A stretch of 64,000 nucleotides of DNA, taken from positions 3,348,001-3,412,000 of the forward strand of contig NZ_BNEA01000015.1 in assembly GCF_016860525.1 (NCBI RefSeq), written 5' to 3'. The notes below the pieces were generated by a model that worked only from the letters and a program-made list of their open reading frames with translations, had not been told where the DNA came from and did no database searches. Position 1 is the stretch's first letter; every line of letters starts with the position of its first letter. Positions 57,347 to 64,000 of this stretch are shown here, in pieces. Origin of the DNA: Streptomyces rubradiris (GTDB taxonomy: Bacteria > Actinomycetota > Actinomycetes > Streptomycetales > Streptomycetaceae). Both the position numbers and the translations under genes were made by a program.

Positions 57347-60300
57347 TCAGACCTCTTCGACGCTGCTCGGCTCGCGCCGGGACAGGTCGATACCGAGCTC
57401 CTCCGCAGCGCGGAAGACGTCCTCGTCGGTGTCGCGCATCTCGATGGACATACCGTCGCTGGACAGCACCTCCACGTTCAGGCAGAGCGACTGCATCTCC
57501 TTGATGAGCACCTTGAAGGACTCGGGGATGCCGGGCTCGGGGATGTTCTCGCCCTTGACGATGGCCTCGTAGACCTTCACGCGGCCGGTGACGTCGTCGG
57601 ACTTGATGGTCAGCAGCTCCTGCAGCGCGTAAGCGGCGCCGTAGGCCTCGAGTGCCCACACCTCCATCTCACCGAACCGCTGGCCACCGAACTGGGCCTT
57701 ACCACCCAGCGGCTGCTGGGTGATCATCGAGTACGGGCCGGTCGAACGGGCGTGCAGCTTGTCGTCGACCAGGTGGTGCAGCTTCAGGATGTACATGTAG
57801 CCGACCGAGATCGGGTCCGGGAACGGCTCACCGCTACGGCCGTCGAACAGCCGCGCCTTGCCGGACGGGAGCACCATGCGCTCGCCGTCGCGGTTCGGGA
57901 TGGTGTGCTGCAGCAGACCCGCCAGCTCGTCCTCGCGGGCACCGTCGAAGACCGGGGTGGCGACGTTGGTGCGCGGGGCGACCTTGTCGGCACCGATGGC
58001 CTGCAGGCGCTGCGCCCACTCGTCGGCGAGGCCGGAGACGTCCCAGCCGCGGCTGGCGAGCCAGCCGAGGTGGATCTCCAGGACCTGTCCCGGGTTCATT
58101 CGGGACGGCACACCCAGCGGGTTGAGGATGATGTCGACCGGGGTGCCGTCCTCCAGGAACGGCATGTCCTCGATCGGCAGGATCTTGGAGATGACACCCT
58201 TGTTGCCGTGGCGGCCGGCGAGCTTGTCACCGTCGGTGATCTTGCGCTTCTGCGCCACGTAGACGCGGACCAGCTGGTTCACGCCCGGCGGCAGCTCGTC
58301 GCCCTCCTCGCGGTCGAAGACGCGCACGCCGATGACCTTGCCGGTCTCGCCGTGCGGCACCTTCAGCGAGGTGTCACGGACCTCACGGGCCTTCTCACCG
58401 AAGATCGCGCGCAGCAGGCGCTCCTCGGGCGTCAGCTCGGTCTCACCCTTCGGGGTGACCTTGCCGACGAGGATGTCACCGGCGATGACCTCGGCACCGA
58501 TGCGGATGATGCCGCGCTCGTCGAGGTCGGCGAGGACCTCCTCGGAGACGTTCGGGATGTCCCGGGTGATCTCCTCGGGGCCGAGCTTGGTGTCACGGGC
58601 GTCGACCTCGTGCTCCTCGATGTGGATCGAGGAGAGGACGTCGTCCTGCACGAGGCGCTGCGACAGGATGATCGCGTCCTCGTAGTTGTGACCCTCCCAC
58701 GGCATGAACGCCACGAGCAGGTTCTTGCCGAGGGCCATCTCGCCGTTCTGGGTGGCCGGGCCGTCGGCGAGGACCTGGCCCTCGATGACGCGGTCGCCCT
58801 CGTTGACGATGACCTTCTGGTTGACCGAGGTGCCCTGGTTGGAGCGGGCGAACTTGGCCAGGCGGTACGTGATGTACGTGCCGTCGTCGTTGGCGGTGGT
58901 GATGTAGTCCGCGGAGACCTCCTGGACCACACCGGCCTTCTCGGCCTTGACGACGTCGCCGGCGTCGACGGCGGAGCGGTACTCCATGCCGGTACCGACG
59001 AGCGGGGCCTCCGACTTAATCAGCGGAACGGCCTGGCGCATCATGTTCGCGCCCATGAGGGCACGGTTGGCGTCGTCGTGCTCGAGGAACGGGATCATGG
59101 CGGTCGCGACCGACACCATCTGGCGCGGCGAGACGTCCATGTAGTCCACGTCCTCGGGGCCGACGTAGTCGACCTCGCCGCCACGGCGGCGGACCAGGAC
59201 GCGGTTCTCCTCGAAGCGGAGGTCGCTGGTCAGCGGCGCGTTGGCCTGCGCGATGACGAAGCGGTCCTCCTCGTCGGCGGTCAGGTAGTCGACCTCGTCG
59301 GTGACCTGGCCGTCGATGACCTTGCGGTACGGGGTCTCGACGAAACCGAACGCGTTGACCCGGCCGTAGGAGGCGAGCGAGCCGATCAGACCGATGTTCG
59401 GGCCTTCGGGCGTCTCGATCGGGCACATGCGGCCGTAGTGCGAGGGGTGCACGTCACGGACCTCGAAGCCGGCCCGCTCACGGGACAGACCACCGGGGCC
59501 GAGCGCCGACAGACGGCGCTTGTGCGTCAGACCAGACAGGGGGTTGTTCTGGTCCATGAACTGCGACAGCTGGCTGGTGCCGAAGAACTCCTTGATGGAG
59601 GCGACGACCGGCCGGATGTTGATCAGGGTCTGCGGCGTGATCGCCTCGACGTCCTGGGTCGTCATGCGCTCGCGCACGACGCGCTCCATACGGGCCAGAC
59701 CCGTGCGGACCTGGTTCTGGATCAGCTCGCCGACGCTGCGCAGGCGGCGGTTGCCGAAGTGGTCGATGTCGTCCGTCTCGACGACGACCGTCTCGCCGTT
59801 GTCACCGGTGGTCTCGGTCTCGCCGGCGTGCAGCTTCACCAGGTACTTGATCGTCGAGATGATGTCCTCGACGGTCAGGATGCCCGCGTCCAGCGGGGTG
59901 TCCGTACCCAGCTTCTTGTTGACCTTGTAGCGGCCGACCTTGGCGAGGTCGTAGCGCTTGGGGTTGAAGTAGAGGTTCTCCAGCAGCGTCTGCGCGGCCT
60001 CGCGCGTGGGGGGCTCGCCCGGGCGCAGCTTGCGGTAGATGTCGAGCAGCGCGTCGTCCTGGCCCTGGGTGTGGTCCTTCTCCAGGGTGGCGCGCATCGA
60101 CTCGTAGTCGCCGAACTCCTCAAGGATCTGCTCGGTGGTCCAGCCGAGCGCCTTCAGCAGCACGGTGACCGACTGCTTGCGCTTGCGGTCGATGCGGACA
60201 CCGACCATGTCGCGCTTGTCGATCTCCATCTCCAGCCAGGCACCCCGGGACGGGATGATCTTGGCGGAGAAGATGTCCTTGTCGGACGTCTTGTCGATGC

Positions 60301-60832
60301 TGGAGTCGAAGTAGACACCGGGGGAACGGACCAGCTGCGACACCACGACACGCTCGGTGCCGTTGATGACGAAAGTGCCCTTGTTCGTCATGAGCGGGAA
60401 GTCGCCCATGAAGACGGTCTGGGACTTGATCTCACCGGTCTCGTTGTTGGTGAACTCGGCGGTGACGAAGAGCGGGGCGGCGTACGTGAAGTCGCGCTCC
60501 TTGCACTCGTCGATCGAGTTCTTCGGCGGCTCGAAGCGGTGGTCCCGGAACGTCAGCGACATCGACCCGGAGAAGTCCTCGATCGGGGAGATCTCCTCGA
60601 AGATCTCCTCCAGACCGGACTTGGTGGGGACGTCCTGACCGTTCTCCAGAGCCTCCTCGACCCGAGTCTGCCAGGCGGTGTTGCCGAGCAGCCAGTCAAA
60701 GCTCTCGGTCTGCAGCGCGAGCAGGTTCGGAACCTCGAGGGGCTCCTTGATCTTTGCAAAGGAGATGCGCAGCGGGGCGGTGCTGGCGCCGTTGTTCGTA
60801 TTCGCGGTCGAGGCAGTGCGCGAGGCGGCCAA
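57347..60832 (-). CDS. rpoB: DNA-directed RNA polymerase subunit beta
   Basis: The start is the TTG at 60832, (M)[19 protein letters not shown], with GGAAGGA 7 nt upstream, giving 1161 residues as in S. coelicolor. An upstream extension is open but lacks a site. The rifampicin-resistance region [20 protein letters not shown], then [18 protein letters not shown], is wild type. Other signatures are [20 protein letters not shown] and the C-terminal [20 protein letters not shown]. It heads the rpoBC pair. Confidence 0.98.
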   Translation of the reverse strand: MAASRTASTANTNNGASTAPLRISFAKIKEPLEVPNLLALQTESFDWLLGNTAWQTRVEEALENGQDVPTKSGLEEIFEEISPIEDFSGSMSLTFRDHRFEPPKNSIDECKERDFTYAAPLFVTAEFTNNETGEIKSQTVFMGDFPLMTNKGTFVINGTERVVVSQLVRSPGVYFDSSIDKTSDKDIFSAKIIPSRGAWLEMEIDKRDMVGVRIDRKRKQSVTVLLKALGWTTEQILEEFGDYESMRATLEKDHTQGQDDALLDIYRKLRPGEPPTREAAQTLLENLYFNPKRYDLAKVGRYKVNKKLGTDTPLDAGILTVEDIISTIKYLVKLHAGETETTGDNGETVVVETDDIDHFGNRRLRSVGELIQNQVRTGLARMERVVRERMTTQDVEAITPQTLINIRPVVASIKEFFGTSQLSQFMDQNNPLSGLTHKRRLSALGPGGLSRERAGFEVRDVHPSHYGRMCPIETPEGPNIGLIGSLASYGRVNAFGFVETPYRKVIDGQVTDEVDYLTADEEDRFVIAQANAPLTSDLRFEENRVLVRRRGGEVDYVGPEDVDYMDVSPRQMVSVATAMIPFLEHDDANRALMGANMMRQAVPLIKSEAPLVGTGMEYRSAVDAGDVVKAEKAGVVQEVSADYITTANDDGTYITYRLAKFARSNQGTSVNQKVIVNEGDRVIEGQVLADGPATQNGEMALGKNLLVAFMPWEGHNYEDAIILSQRLVQDDVLSSIHIEEHEVDARDTKLGPEEITRDIPNVSEEVLADLDERGIIRIGAEVIAGDILVGKVTPKGETELTPEERLLRAIFGEKAREVRDTSLKVPHGETGKVIGVRVFDREEGDELPPGVNQLVRVYVAQKRKITDGDKLAGRHGNKGVISKILPIEDMPFLEDGTPVDIILNPLGVPSRMNPGQVLEIHLGWLASRGWDVSGLADEWAQRLQAIGADKVAPRTNVATPVFDGAREDELAGLLQHTIPNRDGERMVLPSGKARLFDGRSGEPFPDPISVGYMYILKLHHLVDDKLHARSTGPYSMITQQPLGGKAQFGGQRFGEMEVWALEAYGAAYALQELLTIKSDDVTGRVKVYEAIVKGENIPEPGIPESFKVLIKEMQSLCLNVEVLSSDGMSIEMRDTDEDVFRAAEELGIDLSRREPSSVEEV

Positions 60833-60995
60833 GAGGGGGTCCTTCCGAGGGCTCGGACTCACTACGCGCGTACCGGTCCCTCTCCTGTACACAGGGACGG
60901 AAACCCCAGGTCAGGGAGTTTCGGTCGACTGTGCTCAAGTGAGGGCAGACCCCTGGTGACGGGCAGGGGACAGCTAACAGGCAGCGCAAAGGGTC

Positions 60996-61024
60996 AGTGT
61001 AGCCACTTGGCACACTGATGTCCA
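60996..61024 (-). promoter_or_regulatory. rpoBC promoter
   Basis: TGGACA (61019-61024) and TACACT (60996-61001) on the minus strand are exactly 17 nt apart. The start would be near 60989, a ~157-nt leader before the TTG. The 60833-61380 gap contains this promoter, the rplL terminator at its right and no gene. Confidence 0.72.
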
Positions 61025-61293
61025 GCGCGGGTTTTCGAAGACCCTCGTTGTGCTCAACGCCTCTCTCAACGCCCTCGGCATCCTGCCCTCAACGCACGTT
61101 GATACTGCCCTCTTCGTCGTCGATCCATGCCTCGGATTCGGATCCTTGTGACGACGCGTCCTGAGAATTGCGCGCTGCGTGCGGTTCGTCAAGGGTTCCT
61201 TGCCGGAACCGGGGCGTCCGGAGACACGATGAAGATCACCTTACCCCGCACGAACACAGGTGCAAGGCGGCCCTCGCCAGACTCCGGGGAACG

Positions 61294-61331
61294 CCGAAGG
61301 GCGACCACCCGGATGGATGATCGCCCTTCGG
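61294..61331 (-). terminator. Terminator after rplL
   Basis: Arms CCGAAGGGCGA (61294-61304) and TCGCCCTTCGG (61321-61331), 11 bp perfect, 16-base loop, 50 bp after the rplL stop. It would separate rplJL from rpoBC, which has its own promoter. Confidence 0.75.
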
Positions 61332-61380
61332 TGCGTTCGCGTTACAGCCCTAGCGGGCCGCTGTGGCGCTCGCGAAGGTC

Positions 61381-61767
61381 TTACTTGACCTCGACGGAGG
61401 CACCGGCGCCCTTGAGGGCCTCGGCGGCCTTGTCAGCGGCCTCCTTGTTGACCTTCTCGAGGACCGGCTTCGGGGTGCCGTCGACGAGGTCCTTGGCCTC
61501 CTTCAGACCCAGGGAGGTCAGCTCACGCACGACCTTGATGACCTGGATCTTCTTGTCGCCGGCGCCGGTGAGGATGACGTCGAACTCGTCCTTCTCCTCC
61601 TCGGCGGCGGCCTCGCCGCCACCAGCGGCACCGCCGGCCACGACGACCGGGGCAGCGGCGGCAGCGGTGACGTCGAACTTCTCCTCGAACGCCTTCACGA
61701 ACTCGGAGAGCTGGATCAGGGTCATGCCCTCGAACTCGGCGAGCAGTTCGTCCTGGGTGAGAGCCAT
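61381..61767 (-). CDS. rplL: 50S ribosomal protein L7/L12
   Basis: The stalk protein that recruits translation GTPases. At 128 residues it has the N-terminal dimerisation domain ([20 protein letters not shown]), an Ala-rich hinge ([20 protein letters not shown]) and the factor-binding domain [20 protein letters not shown] with [20 protein letters not shown]. It follows rplJ. Confidence 0.99.
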   Translation of the reverse strand: MALTQDELLAEFEGMTLIQLSEFVKAFEEKFDVTAAAAAPVVVAGGAAGGGEAAAEEEKDEFDVILTGAGDKKIQVIKVVRELTSLGLKEAKDLVDGTPKPVLEKVNKEAADKAAEALKGAGASVEVK

Positions 61768-61878
61768 GATGGCTTTCCTTCCACTAAATCGGCTGGTGCC
61801 GGATGTACATGAATGGCGGGCGTACGTTCGGCCCGCTACGACCGCTGCCTGACGGCTGCGGTCATGATGCGAGCCGAA

Positions 61879-62409
61879 TTACTCGGCACCGCCCTGCTCG
61901 GCCTGCTTGGCGCGCAGCGCGTCCACGGTGCGGACGAGCTTCGACGGCAGCGCCTGGAAGACGGAGGCAGCCTGGGACTGCTTCGCCTTGAAGGCACCGG
62001 CCAGCTTGCTGAGCAGAACCTCGCGGGACTCGAGGTCCGCAAGCTTCTTGATCTCGTCGGCGGACAGCGCCTTGCCGTCAAGGACACCGCCCTTGATGAC
62101 GAGATTCGGGTTCTCCTTGGCGAAGTCACGCAGACCCTTCGCCGACTCCACCGGGTCACCGGTGACGAAGGCGACGGCCGTCGGGCCAGCGAAGAGCTGG
62201 TCCTCCAGCGTGATCCCGGCCTCCTTGGCCGCAATCTTGGTCAGCGTGTTCTTCACCACGGCGTACTGGGCGTTCTCACCGAGCGACCGGCGCAGCGTCT
62301 TGAGCTGCGCCACGGTGAGACCGCGGTACTCGGTCAGCACGGCGGCGTTGGAGCTGCGGAACTTGTCCGTCAGCTCCGCAACCGCGGCAGCCTTGTCGGG
62401 CCTCGCCAT
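61879..62409 (-). CDS. rplJ: 50S ribosomal protein L10
   Basis: L10 anchors L12 dimers to the ribosome. The start is ATG 62409 ([20 protein letters not shown]) behind GGAAGGAGG; an open extension upstream is not conserved. The 176-residue protein includes [20 protein letters not shown], the [16 protein letters not shown] block and a C-terminal helix with Lys/Ala/Gln. The upstream leader has a hairpin with a T-rich tail. Confidence 0.98.
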   Translation of the reverse strand: MARPDKAAAVAELTDKFRSSNAAVLTEYRGLTVAQLKTLRRSLGENAQYAVVKNTLTKIAAKEAGITLEDQLFAGPTAVAFVTGDPVESAKGLRDFAKENPNLVIKGGVLDGKALSADEIKKLADLESREVLLSKLAGAFKAKQSQAASVFQALPSKLVRTVDALRAKQAEQGGAE

Positions 62410-62466
62410 AGAGCCTCGGCCTCCTTCCGGGTGATTCGGACCGCGCGGACCCGAAGGAGGACTGGG

Positions 62467-62501
62467 GAAAACGAAACGCCCCGGCGCAGGCGCACGGGGC
62501 G
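62467..62501 (-). promoter_or_regulatory. L10 leader stem-loop (attenuator-like)
   Basis: On the minus strand CGCCCCG (62501-62495) pairs with CGGGGCG (62483-62477), followed by gtttcgtttt. It lies ~70 nt upstream of rplJ and looks like an intrinsic terminator inside the leader, consistent with attenuation by L10 or an L10-L12 complex. Confidence 0.55.
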
Positions 62502-62652
62502 GACTCGACCGGATCTTGCACGCGCTCGGCGGGCACTCCGGGAGTACTTCCACTGTCACCTGCGCGGGTCGTCCACTTTTCAGCGGATCCTTCGGCCACC
62601 GCACCCTCACACGAGCGCACGGCAACGACCAGCGGTCTTTGGCTTCTCCGAG

Positions 62653-62682
62653 AGAGTACGGGACCGGAACGCCACGGAGCAA
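62653..62682 (-). promoter_or_regulatory. Candidate rplJ promoter
   Basis: TTGCTC (62677-62682) and TACTCT (62653-62658) on the minus strand with an 18-nt spacer. It would produce a ~240-nt leader that includes the attenuator-like hairpin. Confidence 0.4.
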
Positions 62683-62796
62683 ATCGGGCCGTTCGGGGGT
62701 GGCTGCGGTGGGGACAGGGCGGCCGGCCAGGGCCGGCCCCGGGGCGGTGGGCGGGGGCCAGAGGGCAGAGCGGCCCCTCCGGCCCCGGAGGCGGTC

Positions 62797-62897
62797 GGTG
62801 AGCCGACGCGGGTCCCGTGGCGCGGCCGGTGAGCCCCGGCGCGCCGCGGGTCCCGTGGCGCGGCCGTGAGCCCCGGCGCGGGTCCCGTGGGGCCTGG
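62797..62897. repeat. Three imperfect tandem repeats of ~35 bp
   Basis: The unit gtgagcc-cg-gcgggtcccgtgg-g-ggcc occurs at about 62797-62827, 62828-62865 and 62866-62897 with small length differences. It is non-coding and shows no spacer structure. Confidence 0.7.
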
Positions 62898-63064
62898 GCG
62901 GCCCCGGCAAGGGCTCCCCGCGGGCGGGTGAGCGCCGGGGCCGGGGCAGCGCTCCTCCAGAGCCCACCAGCGTGGCGCAGGGCGCTGTGTGGCCGTGGGG
63001 CGGGCTCCGAGGCTCCGGATGGTGCCTGGGGAGGTGCCCGGCCGGCTCAGGGCCGGCCTCGGGC

Positions 63065-63994
63065 TCAGGAGGCCGTGCCCGTCCCGCCCGTGGCCATGCC
63101 GCCGGACTTCATCATCTCGCCGAAGTCCTTGGTGTCGTCGGCCGGCGGGGCCTCGGCGCTGACCTTCACGCCGTAGTCGGAGTAGAACGTCGTGTTGTTC
63201 AGCGTGCCGTTGGCGGTGGTGGCCTTCTCGGTCTTCTTGATCAGGAGGTCCTGGTCGTCGACCCAGACGTCGATGGTCTCCGTGGTGATGCCGGCCTGGC
63301 TGAGCTGCTTCTTCAGGGCCGCCATCTGGTCGGCGCCGAGGTTGCTGGTCTTGTCGGCGAGGTCGGCGACATCGACCTTGCCGGAGTAGTGCGTCGTCTG
63401 AACGCCGGAGACCTTCTCCTCGCCGACCTTCTTCACGTCGCCGGAGGCCAGCAGCATCTTCACGGACTGGTTCGGCGTGGCGTTCTGGAGCTGGTCCTTC
63501 ATGTACGACCCGGACGGGCCGCCGAACTTGGCGAGGTCGTCGTAGGAGTACTTGATCCAGTGCTTGCCGCCGCCCGCCTGCTGGGCGTACGCCTCGCTCA
63601 TGTGCGCGTAGTAGGCGTCCTGCAGATAGCGGGCCTCCATCGACTGGTTGCCGGCCTTCTTCATCAGCTCGGCCATCTGGCCACCGGTGTAGGTGATGGT
63701 CAGGTTGCCCTTGAGACCGTCGCTCCAGGTCAGCGCGCCGTTCGCGGTCATCGACATGACGTCGCCGAGGGACGTCGTGGAGCGCACCTTAGCCGAGTCG
63801 GCCTGGTCGGTGGACTTCTCCACGGACCGCAGCGCGGCGATCGGGCTGAGGTGTATCGCGCCCTTGTCTGCGCCCTTGCCGGCAGCCTTGTCGTCGCCCT
63901 TGCCGGAGTCGGAGGAGCCGCAGGCGGCCACTCCGGTCAGCGCGGCCACCACCGCGATGGAAAGGGTCGCCCGGCGCACGGTCGTGCTCTTCAT
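63065..63994 (-). CDS. Secreted lipoprotein, LppX/LprG-like
   Basis: A 309-residue protein with a lipoprotein signal: [20 protein letters not shown] then GVAAC, lipidated Cys25. A Gly/Ser/Lys/Asp-rich linker precedes a beta-sheet-rich domain: [80 protein letters not shown]. This is the pattern of the LppX/LprAFG family of actinobacteria, which in mycobacteria carries lipids across the envelope. Similar lipoprotein genes lie between rplA and rplJ in other streptomycetes. It begins 6 nt from the window end. Confidence 0.88.
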   Translation of the reverse strand: MKSTTVRRATLSIAVVAALTGVAACGSSDSGKGDDKAAGKGADKGAIHLSPIAALRSVEKSTDQADSAKVRSTTSLGDVMSMTANGALTWSDGLKGNLTITYTGGQMAELMKKAGNQSMEARYLQDAYYAHMSEAYAQQAGGGKHWIKYSYDDLAKFGGPSGSYMKDQLQNATPNQSVKMLLASGDVKKVGEEKVSGVQTTHYSGKVDVADLADKTSNLGADQMAALKKQLSQAGITTETIDVWVDDQDLLIKKTEKATTANGTLNNTTFYSDYGVKVSAEAPPADDTKDFGEMMKSGGMATGGTGTAS

Positions 63995-64000
63995 CTGCTC

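Larger units (their letters stand above)
62410..63064. other. Gene-free region between rplJ and the lipoprotein gene
   Basis: 655 bp without a convincing gene. It holds the rplJ leader hairpin, a candidate promoter (62653-62682) and three imperfect tandem repeats of ~35 bp (62797-62897). The rest is very GC-rich with no other pattern noticed. Confidence 0.6.

Noticed and set aside
62797..62897. CRISPR-like repeats
   Set aside because: Copies are adjacent and imperfect with no unique spacers, and there are no cas genes.
62410..62967. Upstream extension of the rplJ frame
   Set aside because: L10 has the normal length from ATG 62409 with a strong ribosome-binding site; the extension is compositionally odd and covers the leader hairpin.

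Overview
The window is very GC-rich chromosome from an actinomycete, almost certainly Streptomyces. The evidence is near-diagnostic ribosomal, RpoB and EF-Tu sequences, GTG/TTG starts, WhiJ-type XRE/DUF397/ATPase modules, PQQ-propeller Ser/Thr kinases and Tat-exported glycosidases. It covers the large ribosomal and RNA-polymerase region, with core operons on the minus strand and two accessory blocks, mostly plus strand, between them.

Layout from left to right. 1-980 is a membrane glycosyltransferase cut by the window edge. 1165-18769 is the fused S10/spc/alpha superoperon read leftward: rpsJ-rplC-rplD-rplW-rplB-rpsS-rplV-rpsC-rplP-rpmC-rpsQ-rplN-rplX-rplE-rpsN(Z)-rpsH-rplF-rplR-rpsE-rpmD-rplO-secY-adk-map-infA-rpmJ-rpsM-rpsK-rpoA-rplQ-truA. 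Stem-loops lie at several internal junctions, and there is a partial, frameshifted duplicate of the map 3' end. 19252-40718 is accessory: a kinase operon (pseudokinase plus two PQQ-propeller kinases), a MarR-MFS-DUF1330 operon, a WhiJ-like regulatory module, a wHTH protein with an Uma2 nuclease-like gene, a WXG100-like cluster with a frameshifted member, an aldehyde dehydrogenase with a divergent TetR regulator, and a Tat-exported GH115 glycosidase. 40947-45307 is the str operon (rpsL-rpsG-fusA-tuf).

45693-53284 is the most interesting block: a Crp-type regulator, then five tightly packed genes. These encode a class III nucleotide cyclase-like protein, a degenerate P-loop/HEAT-like protein, an SPFH-like coiled-coil protein, a PycTM-like membrane effector and an M48 metalloprotease. 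Cyclase plus PycTM is the signature of Pycsar anti-phage defence. The other three co-transcribed genes, and a 25-residue Gly/Asn motif shared by the cyclase and the P-loop protein, suggest an expanded and perhaps undescribed form.

53349-62409 holds rpoC, rpoB (TTG start), rplL and rplJ. The window ends with an LppX/LprG-like lipoprotein. Regulatory elements read directly from sequence include good housekeeping promoters for rpsL and rpoB, an attenuator-like hairpin before rplJ, and a 25-nt stem-loop element matching at 24 of 25 positions in the leaders of both the str (rpsL) and S10 (rpsJ) operons.
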